From assembly GCF_008365275.1 (NCBI RefSeq), contig NZ_CP043504.1, positions 1,922,001 to 1,986,000 of the forward strand: a stretch of 64,000 bases of DNA, written 5' to 3'. Below the pieces are notes generated by a model, which was not told the origin of the DNA, did no database searches, and saw nothing but the letters and a program-made list of their open reading frames with translations. Origin of the DNA: Protaetiibacter larvae (GTDB taxonomy: Bacteria; Actinomycetota; Actinomycetes; Actinomycetales; Microbacteriaceae). How positions within the stretch are numbered: the stretch's first letter is position 1; the number at the start of each line of letters is the position of its first letter. Position numbers and translations under genes: made by a program. This document shows, piece after piece, positions 1-9,106 of the stretch.

Positions 1-194
1 TTGTCGTTGGGCACCGAGGTCTTCTTGGCCTTCTGCACGGCGTCGTACAGGGTCGGGTTGCCCCCGAGGTCCGCCCCGCCCATCTTCGCGGCGACCTCGA
101 TGTTCTTGATGAGCTTCGCGAACGACTTCGCACGACGCTGGTCGATGACCGCCTTCTTGTGCTTGGTCGTCGCCCACTTGGAATGCCCGCTCAC
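1..194 (-). CDS. yebC: YebC/PmpR family transcriptional regulator (3' part beyond window)
   Basis: The minus strand encodes the first 64 codons of a YebC/PmpR protein. The N-terminus reads [20 protein letters not shown], the family hallmark, followed by a stretch ending in [11 protein letters not shown] that is also typical. The start is a GTG at 194 with an AGGAG ribosome-binding site a few bases upstream. Family members are cytoplasmic, about 250 residues long, and have been linked to transcriptional control and to translation of proline-rich stretches. In many actinobacteria yebC follows pdxS-pdxT and precedes ruvC, which fits this position. The gene is cut by the window edge, so the C-terminal two thirds cannot be judged. 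Confidence 0.93.
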   Translation of the reverse strand, partial: MSGHSKWATTKHKKAVIDQRRAKSFAKLIKNIEVAAKMGGADLGGNPTLYDAVQKAKKTSVPND

Positions 195-226
195 GGTGCT
201 CCTCTCGAAGAAATCCGCCTGTCAGT

Positions 227-838
227 CTATCGGCGCTCGGGGAGCCGGACTCCGGCAGTGCGCGCCTCGAGGGCGGCGAGCGCGTGGACGGCGCGGGAAT
301 CGCCGTCCCGCCAGTCGCGCAGCGGGTGCGGGGAGATGGCGGCGAGCTCCTTCGATGTCGCGTCGTCGAGCGCCCGCAGCGCGAGGAGCGCCTCGCCGTC
401 CTCGAGTGCCGCGAGCTCGCGCACCTGAGCGGCGCGCCTCGCGAACCGCAGACGCGGCAGCAGCCACGCGAACACCAGGATCACGAGCGGCACCGCCACG
501 ATCGCGATCGCGACGAGGGTCGCGCTCGTCTCGATGATCCCCTGGGTCGCGCGCCCGGCATCCGCCAGGGAGCCGCCCGCCCCGCTCGCGGCGTCGAAGG
601 GACCGCGGATGCCGTCGCCGAGCAGCGGGATCCCGCCGAGCCGATCGCCGATGTCGCCCATCGTGTCGGCGAAGCCCGTGCCCGCGCTCTCGAGCTGGCT
701 GCCGATCGCACCGAGCGCCCAGATCGCGCCGTGCACCACCACCGCGACGGCCACCGCGGCCGCGAGCACGAGCACCGCGATCGCGTCGGCGACGATCTGA
801 GCGGTCCGGCGGGCGGCAAAGTCTGCGTAGAGCCTCAT
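227..838 (-). CDS. Hypothetical membrane protein with two transmembrane segments
   Basis: This 203-residue protein is not one I recognise. It has two hydrophobic helices, at about residues 15-45 and 107-128, separated by a Gly/Ala/Asp-rich loop of about 60 residues that should sit outside the membrane. The C-terminal 70 residues are charged and probably cytoplasmic. The start at 838 is an ATG preceded by CATGCT and exactly six bases, the spacing used by the leaderless genes in this window although the hexamer is weak. It lies between pdxT and yebC, so it may be a lineage-specific insertion into that conserved order. It is divergent from the VOC gene, and a long inverted repeat lies between the two starts. 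Confidence 0.75.
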   Translation of the reverse strand: MRLYADFAARRTAQIVADAIAVLVLAAAVAVAVVVHGAIWALGAIGSQLESAGTGFADTMGDIGDRLGGIPLLGDGIRGPFDAASGAGGSLADAGRATQGIIETSATLVAIAIVAVPLVILVFAWLLPRLRFARRAAQVRELAALEDGEALLALRALDDATSKELAAISPHPLRDWRDGDSRAVHALAALEARTAGVRLPERR

Positions 839-872
839 GCGCCCAGCATGGCCCGTCGGGCCCCCATCCGTG

Positions 873-956
873 CCAGAAATGCAGGAGTTGCGCGCGATCC
901 TCCCCGCACCCTGGCGGAGAAGTCCGCGCGCGGCGCCACATCTCCTGCATTTCTGG
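873..956. repeat. Long inverted repeat in a divergent promoter region
   Basis: Fifteen-base perfect arms, CCAGAAATGCAGGAG at 873-887 and its complement at 942-956, flank a 54-base centre. The centre contains a second possible stem formed by the GCGCG runs near 890-896 and 926-932. It lies between two divergent start codons (838 and 973), so it cannot simply be a terminator. The 8-mer GAGTTGCG occurs at 885-892, as in three other intergenic stretches of this window. Confidence 0.7.
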
Positions 957-959
957 GGC

Positions 960-972
960 TACGCTCTCGGAG
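960..972 (+). promoter_or_regulatory. -10 element TACGCT of a probable leaderless promoter
   Basis: TACGCT at 960-965 stands seven bases before the ATG of the VOC gene, so transcription should begin at or next to the start codon. It overlaps the outer right arm of the inverted repeat 873-956 by no more than the flank. Confidence 0.45.
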
Positions 973-1389
973 ATGTTCAGCCTCGGCCGCGTCACGATCC
1001 TCGTCGAGGACCTCGATCGTTCACTCGCCTTCTACCGCGACCTCCTCGGATTCGCCGTGCTGTACGACGGCGAGTTCGTTCCGGGGGTGCGTACCGCGCA
1101 TCTCGGCACCGCCGGGGTGCGGGACCCGGGCATCTGGCTGCTGCCCGCAGGCGAGCACGATCGCGAGCGCGTCGGCGCGCAGACGGGAGGGGCGCCGGCA
1201 CTCGTGCTCTACACCCCCGAACTGCAGGGCGCGCTTCGGCGCTTGGAGGCCGCGGGGGTCACCGTCGTGAAGCCGCTCGTGCGCGACGGCGACGCGGCGT
1301 TCGCACACGTGCTCGACGACTCCGGCAACGAGCTGCTGCTCGCCGAGCTGGGCGCCGTCGACGAACGGGCCTACCGCCTCATCGACTGA
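973..1389 (+). CDS. VOC family (glyoxalase/bleomycin-resistance fold) protein
   Basis: The 138-residue protein has the two beta-alpha-beta-beta-beta modules of the vicinal-oxygen-chelate fold. The first opens with RVTILVEDLDRSLAFYRDLL and the second covers about residues 75-130, with the typical ending G-N-E-L-L-L-A-E-L. Such proteins are small cytoplasmic metal-dependent lyases, dioxygenases or antibiotic-binding proteins, and the substrate cannot be read from sequence. A metal-binding Glu near the end of each module is plausible (Glu in the LLLAEL strand), but the first-module His is not obvious. The start is an ATG just behind a TACGCT -10. The gene ends four bases before the convergent pdxT stop. 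Confidence 0.85.
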   Translation: MFSLGRVTILVEDLDRSLAFYRDLLGFAVLYDGEFVPGVRTAHLGTAGVRDPGIWLLPAGEHDRERVGAQTGGAPALVLYTPELQGALRRLEAAGVTVVKPLVRDGDAAFAHVLDDSGNELLLAELGAVDERAYRLID

Positions 1390-1393
1390 GCCG

Positions 1394-1987
1394 TCAGGCG
1401 AGCGAGCGCACCTTCTGCAGGAAGCGCTCGTGGAAGCGGTGCTCACCGGTGACCTCCGGGTGGAAGGAGGTTCCCAGCAGGTTCCCCTGCTCCACCGCGA
1501 CGACGCGACCGTCGGCGAGCGAGGCGAGCACCGTCGCCTTCTCCCCCACGCTCTCGACCACAGGCGCGCGGATGAACACCGCGTGCACCGGCACCTCGCC
1601 GAGCTCGGGGATGGCGATGTCGGTCTCGAAGGAGTCGTTCTGGTTGCCGAAGGCGTTGCGGCGCACCGCGACGTCCAGGCCGCCGAAGCTCTCCTGTCCG
1701 CCGATCGCGTCGAGCACCGTGTCGGCGAGCATGATGAGGCCCGCGCAGGTGCCGTAGACGGGCATGCCCGCCGCGATCCGTGCCTTGATCGGCTCCGCCA
1801 TCCCGAACAGGCGGCTCAGCTTGTCGATGACGCTCGACTCGCCGCCCGGGATGATGAGCCCGGCCACCTCGTCGAGCTCGCTCGGGCGCCGCACCGGGAT
1901 GCCCTCGGCGCCGAGCTCGCGCAGCACCGCGAGGTGCTCGCGCACGTCGCCCTGCAGGGCGAGGACGCCGACGCGCGTCTCGGGCAT
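1394..1987 (-). CDS. pdxT: Pyridoxal 5'-phosphate synthase glutaminase subunit PdxT
   Basis: PdxT hydrolyses glutamine and passes ammonia to PdxS, which builds pyridoxal 5'-phosphate from ribose 5-phosphate and glyceraldehyde 3-phosphate. The chain begins with the conserved VGVLALQGDVREH. The glutaminase triad is visible: Cys81 in YGTCAGL, and His176 and Glu178 in SFHPEV. The oxyanion segment IIPGGESS is also present. I chose the ATG at 1987 (197 residues, the usual family length). A GTG at 2008 would add seven residues and overlap the end of pdxS by 11 bases. pdxS lies immediately upstream in the same direction, so the two subunits are surely co-transcribed. Confidence 0.96.
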   Translation of the reverse strand: MPETRVGVLALQGDVREHLAVLRELGAEGIPVRRPSELDEVAGLIIPGGESSVIDKLSRLFGMAEPIKARIAAGMPVYGTCAGLIMLADTVLDAIGGQESFGGLDVAVRRNAFGNQNDSFETDIAIPELGEVPVHAVFIRAPVVESVGEKATVLASLADGRVVAVEQGNLLGTSFHPEVTGEHRFHERFLQKVRSLA

Positions 1988-1997
1988 CCGCCGTGCG

Positions 1998-2924
<927 letters not shown>

Positions 2925-2939
2925 GATGCCCCGATTCTA
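2925..2939 (-). promoter_or_regulatory. -10 element TAGAAT of the pdxST promoter
   Basis: TAGAAT (2934-2939 on the minus strand) lies nine bases before the pdxS ATG, predicting an almost leaderless pdxS-pdxT transcript. Confidence 0.45.
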
Positions 2940-2961
2940 CGGCGGCACCGGGAGGTGCGAG

Positions 2962-3531
2962 TCACCGCGTGACGTCGGGCCACGCCTCGGCGATCTCGGT
3001 GCGCACCTCGCCGAGCAGGCGCGGCAGCGCCTTCGTCTCGGCGATGATCGGGAAGAAGTTGGCGTCCGTCGCCCAGCGGGGTACGAGGTGCTGGTGCAGA
3101 TGCCCCGCGATTCCGGCCCCCGCGATCGCACCCTGGTTCATCCCGATGTTGAAGCCGTCGGCGCGCGAGGTGGCGCGGATGACGCGCATCGCGGTCTGGG
3201 TGATCGCCCCGATCTCGGCCACTTCTTCCTCGGTGGCCTCGTCGTAGGTGGCGATGTGACGGTACGGCACGACGAGCAGGTGGCCGCTGTTGTACGGGAA
3301 CAGGTTGAGCAGTGCGTACGAGACCGCGCCCCGATGCACGATGAGGGCGTCCTCGTCGGATCTGCCGGGGGCCGTGCAGAACACGCACTCGTCGCCGGGG
3401 GCGGCGCCGCCCCGCTCGATGTAGGCGATCCGATGCGGGGTCCAGAGGCGACCGAAGCCGTCGGGGATGCCGGCGAAGGAGTTCGCCGGTTCGGCGTTCG
3501 GGTACTCGGTTCCGTCGTAGTCGCGTGCCAT
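2962..3531 (-). CDS. HIT family nucleotide hydrolase/transferase
   Basis: The 189-residue protein carries the histidine-triad motif HLHQH at residues 144-148 within GHLHQHLVPRW. The preceding strand region has the HIT-typical NLFPYNSGHLLVVPYRH. A CVFC pair near residues 49-52 suggests a zinc site, as in Fhit/GalT-like members. HIT proteins cleave or phosphorylyse nucleoside phosphoramidates and dinucleoside polyphosphates, and actinobacterial orthologues next to thrS resemble AP4A phosphorylases. The start is the ATG at 3531, seven bases behind TAGCCT, so a leaderless mRNA is likely. In related genomes this gene normally follows thrS directly. Here a large subtilase separates the two. Confidence 0.92.
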   Translation of the reverse strand: MARDYDGTEYPNAEPANSFAGIPDGFGRLWTPHRIAYIERGGAAPGDECVFCTAPGRSDEDALIVHRGAVSYALLNLFPYNSGHLLVVPYRHIATYDEATEEEVAEIGAITQTAMRVIRATSRADGFNIGMNQGAIAGAGIAGHLHQHLVPRWATDANFFPIIAETKALPRLLGEVRTEIAEAWPDVTR

Positions 3532-3544
3532 CCCCGACAGGCTA
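3532..3544 (-). promoter_or_regulatory. -10 element TAGCCT of a probable leaderless promoter
   Basis: TAGCCT (3539-3544, minus strand) stands seven bases before the HIT-protein ATG, inside the 24-base gap after the subtilase stop codon. Confidence 0.5.
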
Positions 3545-3555
3545 CCGGGCGTGGC

Positions 3556-6500
3556 TCACCGCACCCGGATGCTCGTCACCTCCACGGGGATGGTGCTGAT
3601 GGCATCCGAGCGCAGGGTCGCGCTCGTCGACCAGGTGCCGCGGATGAGCCCCTTGACCGTGTAGTCGAAGGTGACCGCGCCGCCCGCGGTGGGCGGGCTC
3701 GTGTGGAGCAGATAGGCCTTGTCGGTGTCGACGTCGGCCACCGTGATCCCGCTCGTGCCGTCGCGGTTCTCGGCGCCGGTCAGCGCGCCGACCGAGGCGT
3801 CGGGCGTGAGCGGCCCGCCGTAGGTGACCCAGGCGTTCTCGGTGGCGCCGAGCTGGATCCACACCTGGAAGGAGTTGGCGCCTCCCCCGCTCCACACCGG
3901 CACGTCCTCCCAGTCGACGACGAGCCAGGTGGTCACGCCGTCGCTCAGGGTCGCGACGCGGATGGCGCCTCCGCCGCCCGGGTTGAGGTCCGTCCAGAAC
4001 GGCGCGATCACGTTGTTCGGTCGTGCGGCGTCGGGGAAAGCCGCCGGCGGCTCGAACTCGACGTCCGCCGAGGTGCCGCCGCCGATCACCACGTAGCCGT
4101 TGGAGACCACGCCGATGCTGCTGTACACCTCACCGCCGTACACGAAGCTCGGCACGGTGAAGTTGACGATGCTCTCGTCGCCCACACCCGCGACCGGGGT
4201 GATCCCGTACCCGGAGAGCGGGTCGTAGCCGCTCACCACCTCCGCCGGGTCGACCGCGTCGATCGCATCGATGGTCGGCGGGAGCGCACCGGTGAGCGTG
4301 CCCTTCCAGTTCGCCCCGAGGGCGCGCTTGGTGGCGGGCGCGGTCACCTTCGTCACCTGCAGCAGCGGGTTGGCGATCACGTCGATGGTCGCCTGCACGT
4401 CGACGGGCAGCGTGCTCGACGCCGTCACGGTGCAGGTCGAGATCTTGCCCCTGTCGATCGTGGTCGGCGCGCACGATTGGGCGAGCGCGAGCGAGGCCTC
4501 ACCCACGTTCACGGCGACCGGGATCACCACCGGGAGCGCGCCGCTGCGCGATCCGCTGATGGTCAGCTGCCCCTGGTGCCAGCCGTCTGCCGCCTTCACC
4601 CCGCTCACGATGATCGTGAGCTTCTTGGACGCCCCTGCGCCGAGCGTGAACCGCGCCGGGGTCACGAGCGCCTGGACGCCGTCGGCGAGCGTCGCCTTCA
4701 CGGTGAAGGTCTGGCTCGCGCCGCTGACGTTCGTGACGGTGCGCGTGACGACGGCCGCGCCCGGGAGCGGATCGATGTAAATGCTCGGGATGTTGAGGTC
4801 GATCCGGCCGAGCGGGTCGCCCGCGCTCTCGACGAAGTCCGCGGCCGTCTCGCTGATGGTGAGGGTCGGCGTGACCGCGCGGTTGGCGCGGATGCTGCCG
4901 GCGCCGCGGTCGAAGACGCCGGCCGCCGAGCCGTCCGGGTTGACGACCGACTGCAGCGACGAGGTCATGAGCGCCGACTTCACCTGCCCCGGCGTCCAGT
5001 CCGGGTGGGCCGCGATAAGGAGCGCGGAGACCCCGGCCGCGTGCGGCGACGACATCGAGGTGCCGGCGATCGCCTGGAAGAGCTCACCCTGCGGCCCGGT
5101 CGCGGGATCCGTCGATTCGGGCGTGTGCCCGGCGAGGATCTGCACGCCCGGGGCGGTGACGTCCGGCTTCAGGAACTCGCCGATCGGCCCGCGCGAGGAG
5201 AATCCCGCCATCACGTCGCCCGCGGCGGCCGAGGTGGTGCCCGCGGCCCAGCTCGCGGTGACCCCCGGGTGCGCGCCGAGGAAGGCGAGCAGCTCCGCGT
5301 TGGGACCTTCGAGATGGATCGCCGGGAGGAAGTGGTTGTCGGTCTCGACATCGCTCGCCGTGGGGTTGTAGAGGATGAACCCGGCGGCGTCGCCCTGCAA
5401 GGCGTTGAAGCCCTTCTCGACGCGGCCGTTCTGCCCGCGTTCGCACACGACCACCTGGCCGGTGAGCGATCCGGCGGGGAACGGCTGGAGGCAGAGGGGA
5501 CCGCCGCCGTATCCCGGTACGGCGGCGGCCAGCACGACGGGTAGACCCGAGACGCCCTGCGTGAGGGTCGAGCCCGACTTGCTGAAGCTCGCACCGTCGC
5601 TCGAGGTGAGGGTGAGGGTCGAGGAGAACTGCCGATCGAAGGTCGATGCGGCGACGGTGGTCACCCACGGCGCCGCGTGGTTCGCCGTGGAGGCGCCGGG
5701 TCCGTCGTTCCCCGCGGAGGCGTTCACGGTGATCCCCGCCGCGTAGGCGTCCAGGAAGGCCAGCCCGACGGCGTCGGTGTACACCGAGGCGCTGCCGCTG
5801 ATCGAGTAGTTGATGACGTCGACGCCGTCGACGATCGCCTGCTGCACCGCGTCGAGCAGATCCGAGGTGTAGCCGCCGCCCGGACCGAGTGCGCGGTAGG
5901 CGATGACGGATGCCCCGGGGGCGATCCCGCTGACCGGGCCGCGGTCCACGCCGAAGATGGGCGCGCTGGTCACGTAGTCGCCCACCGCGGTCGTGGCGGT
6001 GTGCGTGCCGTGCCCCTCCGAGTCGCGGGCCGAGCAGCCGTCCGCGGAGCAGAAGTCCTCGGCGCCGATCTCGTTGAGTGCCGCGTAGGTGTCGAGGAAG
6101 GCGTAGGCGCCCACGAGCTTGTCGTTGCAGCTGAAGGCGGGGTCGCCGCCGTCGCCGAACTCGCACGCCCATGGTCCACCCGCCGGGGCGGGGATGCCGT
6201 TGTCGGCGAGCATCGGATGCTCCGGCCAGATGCCCGTGTCGATGACGCCCACGATCACGCCGCGTCCCGCCTTGTCGCGGCCGCCGAGCGACGGCCACAC
6301 GGCGTCCGCGCCGATGAAGGTGCTCGCGTCGTTGTCGATCGCGGCTCCGGCCGCAGCCGCGCCGACCGCCGCGCTCCCCGCCGGGGTGAACCCGGACGAG
6401 GCACCCGTGTCGGACGCCGGCAGCTGGCGCAGCGAGTTGTCCTGGACGGCGGCGACACCCGGGACCGCGAGCACCTTCCGCGCGTCGCGCGCGGCGACCG

Positions 6501-6960
6501 TGAGGGCCAGGCCCCCGTACGCGACCGCGTAGCTCGCGAGCGGTTTCGCGGAGGGCACCGCCCCCAGGATGTCCGCCTGCGTGCTCGCGATGACCTCCTT
6601 CACGTGGGCGAGGTAGCGCGCCACCGCGGGGTCGCTGAGCGACAGCTTCGTGCCGGTGACCTCGGGACTCGTCGCCGGGAACCCGTCGAGACCGCCCGCG
6701 TAGGAGGCGACCGGGTCCACGTCGACCTTCACCATGATCGGCACGACCGCGGCGTCGGCGCGCGCGAGCACGGCCTCGTCGCTCTGCGCGAGCCGCCCGG
6801 TCTTGCTGCGGGCGCCCTCCTGGGGCGGGTCGCTCGGGGTGACGGCTGCCGCCTGGAGGGCGGGACCGGGGTCCGCGGCGAACGCGGGGGCACCGATGCC
6901 CGAGAGGATGAGCGCCGAGACGGCGACGGTGGACACGAGCACAGATCGACGAAGACTCAC
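3556..6960 (-). CDS. Secreted S8 family serine peptidase (subtilase) with PA domain
   Basis: This 1134-residue exported protease has a Sec signal peptide (residues 1-28, ending APAFA-A). Then comes an inhibitor-I9-like propeptide (about 70-178) and a subtilisin domain with the full triad: Asp241 in VIDTGIWPEHP, His317 in EGHGTHTA and Ser635 in GTSMSSPHAAG. The oxyanion Asn is in NASAGNDGPG. A protease-associated domain is inserted at about 445-585. After the catalytic domain come Fn3-like beta-rich modules and a C-terminal domain of about 300 residues. No LPXTG or transmembrane anchor is visible, so it is probably released. The GTG start has a GGAGGGGA ribosome-binding site. It interrupts the usual thrS-HIT-pdxS-pdxT order. 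Confidence 0.92.
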   Translation of the reverse strand: MSLRRSVLVSTVAVSALILSGIGAPAFAADPGPALQAAAVTPSDPPQEGARSKTGRLAQSDEAVLARADAAVVPIMVKVDVDPVASYAGGLDGFPATSPEVTGTKLSLSDPAVARYLAHVKEVIASTQADILGAVPSAKPLASYAVAYGGLALTVAARDARKVLAVPGVAAVQDNSLRQLPASDTGASSGFTPAGSAAVGAAAAGAAIDNDASTFIGADAVWPSLGGRDKAGRGVIVGVIDTGIWPEHPMLADNGIPAPAGGPWACEFGDGGDPAFSCNDKLVGAYAFLDTYAALNEIGAEDFCSADGCSARDSEGHGTHTATTAVGDYVTSAPIFGVDRGPVSGIAPGASVIAYRALGPGGGYTSDLLDAVQQAIVDGVDVINYSISGSASVYTDAVGLAFLDAYAAGITVNASAGNDGPGASTANHAAPWVTTVAASTFDRQFSSTLTLTSSDGASFSKSGSTLTQGVSGLPVVLAAAVPGYGGGPLCLQPFPAGSLTGQVVVCERGQNGRVEKGFNALQGDAAGFILYNPTASDVETDNHFLPAIHLEGPNAELLAFLGAHPGVTASWAAGTTSAAAGDVMAGFSSRGPIGEFLKPDVTAPGVQILAGHTPESTDPATGPQGELFQAIAGTSMSSPHAAGVSALLIAAHPDWTPGQVKSALMTSSLQSVVNPDGSAAGVFDRGAGSIRANRAVTPTLTISETAADFVESAGDPLGRIDLNIPSIYIDPLPGAAVVTRTVTNVSGASQTFTVKATLADGVQALVTPARFTLGAGASKKLTIIVSGVKAADGWHQGQLTISGSRSGALPVVIPVAVNVGEASLALAQSCAPTTIDRGKISTCTVTASSTLPVDVQATIDVIANPLLQVTKVTAPATKRALGANWKGTLTGALPPTIDAIDAVDPAEVVSGYDPLSGYGITPVAGVGDESIVNFTVPSFVYGGEVYSSIGVVSNGYVVIGGGTSADVEFEPPAAFPDAARPNNVIAPFWTDLNPGGGGAIRVATLSDGVTTWLVVDWEDVPVWSGGGANSFQVWIQLGATENAWVTYGGPLTPDASVGALTGAENRDGTSGITVADVDTDKAYLLHTSPPTAGGAVTFDYTVKGLIRGTWSTSATLRSDAISTIPVEVTSIRVR

Positions 6961-7021
6961 GGCTTCCCCTCCGCGGGTGGTGGTGCGGTGTGCGGTGAAC
7001 GACGCGTCCCCCGAGAGCGGG

Positions 7022-7037
7022 TAGACCGAGGGGTCTA
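7022..7037. promoter_or_regulatory. 16-bp palindrome upstream of the subtilase gene
   Basis: TAGACC-GAGG-GGTCTA lies about 62-77 bases upstream of the subtilase start and about 90 bases after the thrS stop. It could be a regulator site for the protease or a small hairpin ending thrS transcription. The short arms favour an operator. Confidence 0.35.
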
Positions 7038-7128
7038 GGAGCGCCTGCTGGTCACGGTAGCGAGCCTTCGATTCCGGCCGCTACCCACGAGCGCGCAAGA
7101 TCGCTGCGAGTTGCGCAGGAATTCTGCG

Positions 7129-9078
7129 TCAGACCTGTGCGTGCGAGTCGATGGCCTCGCGGATGCGCCGCACCGCCTCCTCGACGGGGATGCCGTTGTC
7201 CTGCCGTCCGTCGCGGAAGCGGAAGCTCACCGTGCCCGCGTCGCGGTCCTGCCCCCCCGCGATGAGCTGGAACGGGATCTTCGCGAGGGTGTGCGTGCGG
7301 ATCTTCTTCTGCATCCGCTCGTCGCTCGTGTCGAGCTCCGCACGCACGCCGTCCGCGCGGAGACGATCGACGATCTCGCCGAGGTAGTCGGCGAACTCCT
7401 CCGCCACCGGCACCCCGACCACCTGCACGGGCGACAGCCAGGCGGGGAACGCACCCGCGTAGTGCTCCAGCAGGATCGCGAAGAAGCGCTCGATCGAGCC
7501 GAGCAGGGCGCGGTGGATCATCACCGGCTGGTGCTTCTGGCCGTCCGGGCCGGTGTACTCCAGCTCGAACCGCTCGGGCTGGTTGAAGTCCAGCTGCACG
7601 GTGGAGAGCTGCCAGGTGCGGCCGATCGCGTCGCGGGCCTGCACGGAGATCTTCGGGCCGTAGAACGCCGCGCCCCCCGGATCGGGCACCAGGTCGAGCC
7701 CGGACGCGAGCGCCACCTCGCGCAGGGTCTCGGTGGCCTCCTCCCACAGCTCGTCCGAGCCCACGTACTTGTCGGGATCCTTCGTCGACAGCTCCAGGTA
7801 GAAGTCGTCCAGCCCGTAGCCGCGCAGCGTCTCGAGCACGAACTCGAGCTGGCTGGCCACCTCCGCCTTCACCTGATCCTTGGTCACGTAGACGTGCGCG
7901 TCGTCCTGGGTCAGCCCGCGCACCCGGGTGAGACCCGAGAGCGTGCCGCTCTTCTCGTAGCGGTACACCGTGCCGAACTCGGCAAGACGCAACGGCAGCT
8001 CGCGGTAGCTGCGTCCACGCGCCCGGAAGATCAGGTTGTGGAAGGGGCAGTTCATGGGCTTCAGGTAGTAGTCCTGACCCTGCTTGGTGATGTTGCCCTC
8101 GGCGTCGTGCTCCTCGTCGAGGTGCATCGGGGGGAACATGCCCTCGGCATACCAGGCGAGGTGTCCGCTCGTCTCGAAGAGGTTCGCCTTGGTGATGTGC
8201 GGTGAGTTGACGAGCTCGTAGCCGTTCTTGAGCAGCTGCTTGCGCAGGTACTCCTCCATCTCGTAGCGGATGATGCCGCCCTTGGGATGGAAAACCGCGA
8301 GCCCCGAGCCGATCTCGTCGGGGAAGCTGAAGAGGTCGAGCTCGATCCCGAGCTTGCGGTGGTCGCGCTTGGCGGCCTCCTCCAGGCGCGCGAGGTACGC
8401 GCGCAGCTCGTCCTTCGTCGGCCAGGCGGTGCCGTAGATGCGCTGAAGCTGCTTGTTCTTCTCCGACCCGCGCCAGTAGGCGGCAGCGTTGCGCATGAGC
8501 TTGTGCTGCCCGAGGGCGCCCGTGTTCGGCACATGCGGGCCGCGGCAGAGATCCTTCCACGCGACCGTGCCGTCACGGTCGACGTTGTCGTAGATGGTGA
8601 GCTCGGCGCCCCCCACCTCGACGCTCTCGCCATCCTGACCGTCGGCTGCGGCGCCCTTGAGCCCGATGAGCTCGAGCTTGTACGGCTCACCCGCGAGCTC
8701 GGCGCGCGCCTCGTCTTCGGTCACCACGCGGCGCTGGAAGCGCTGGCCGGAACGGATGATGCGATCCATCTCCTTCTCGATGGCCGCGAGATCCTCCGGG
8801 GTGAAAGGCGTGTCGACGTCGAAGTCGTAGTAGAAGCCGTCGTGCACGGGCGGGCCGATGCCGAGCCTCGCCTCGGGATTGATGCGCTGCACCGCCTGCG
8901 CGAGGACGTGCGCCGTCGAGTGCCGGAGGATGTCGAGGCCGTCGGGCGAGTCGACCTCGACAGGCTCCACGAGGTCGCTCGCCGTCACCGTCGAGGACTT
9001 GTCCTTGAGCTCGCCGTTGACGCGGATCGCGATCACGGCACGGTCGGGGAACAGCTCGAAGCCGGTCTGCGCGCTCAT
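7129..9078 (-). CDS. thrS: Threonine--tRNA ligase
   Basis: ThrS charges tRNA-Thr with threonine in the cytoplasm and edits mischarged serine. The 649-residue chain shows an N-terminal TGS domain (about 1-65) and an editing domain with the [11 protein letters not shown] motif near residue 55-65. The class II catalytic core includes the motif 2 region [17 protein letters not shown] and motif 3 near [14 protein letters not shown], and a C-terminal anticodon-binding domain follows. Zinc ligands are expected at the Cys in MNCPFHN and two downstream histidines. The ATG at 9078 is seven bases behind TACAGT. A T-box leader is not possible because there is essentially no 5' untranslated region. A gap of 28 bases separates it from the upstream protease gene. 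Confidence 0.97.
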   Translation of the reverse strand: MSAQTGFELFPDRAVIAIRVNGELKDKSSTVTASDLVEPVEVDSPDGLDILRHSTAHVLAQAVQRINPEARLGIGPPVHDGFYYDFDVDTPFTPEDLAAIEKEMDRIIRSGQRFQRRVVTEDEARAELAGEPYKLELIGLKGAAADGQDGESVEVGGAELTIYDNVDRDGTVAWKDLCRGPHVPNTGALGQHKLMRNAAAYWRGSEKNKQLQRIYGTAWPTKDELRAYLARLEEAAKRDHRKLGIELDLFSFPDEIGSGLAVFHPKGGIIRYEMEEYLRKQLLKNGYELVNSPHITKANLFETSGHLAWYAEGMFPPMHLDEEHDAEGNITKQGQDYYLKPMNCPFHNLIFRARGRSYRELPLRLAEFGTVYRYEKSGTLSGLTRVRGLTQDDAHVYVTKDQVKAEVASQLEFVLETLRGYGLDDFYLELSTKDPDKYVGSDELWEEATETLREVALASGLDLVPDPGGAAFYGPKISVQARDAIGRTWQLSTVQLDFNQPERFELEYTGPDGQKHQPVMIHRALLGSIERFFAILLEHYAGAFPAWLSPVQVVGVPVAEEFADYLGEIVDRLRADGVRAELDTSDERMQKKIRTHTLAKIPFQLIAGGQDRDAGTVSFRFRDGRQDNGIPVEEAVRRIREAIDSHAQV

Positions 9079-9091
9079 TCCCCTTACTGTA
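9079..9091 (-). promoter_or_regulatory. -10 element TACAGT of the thrS promoter
   Basis: TACAGT (9086-9091, minus strand) lies seven bases before the thrS ATG, predicting a leaderless message. Confidence 0.5.
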
Positions 9092-9106
9092 CCGGCGGCC
9101 GTGCGC

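Noticed and set aside
1-537. Plus-strand 178-codon frame at the left edge
   Set aside because: It is antisense to yebC and the membrane protein and has low-complexity Arg/Ala content without any family pattern.
7022-7140. T-box or other riboswitch around thrS
   Set aside because: This stretch is downstream of thrS. thrS itself begins seven bases after its -10, leaving no leader for a T-box.
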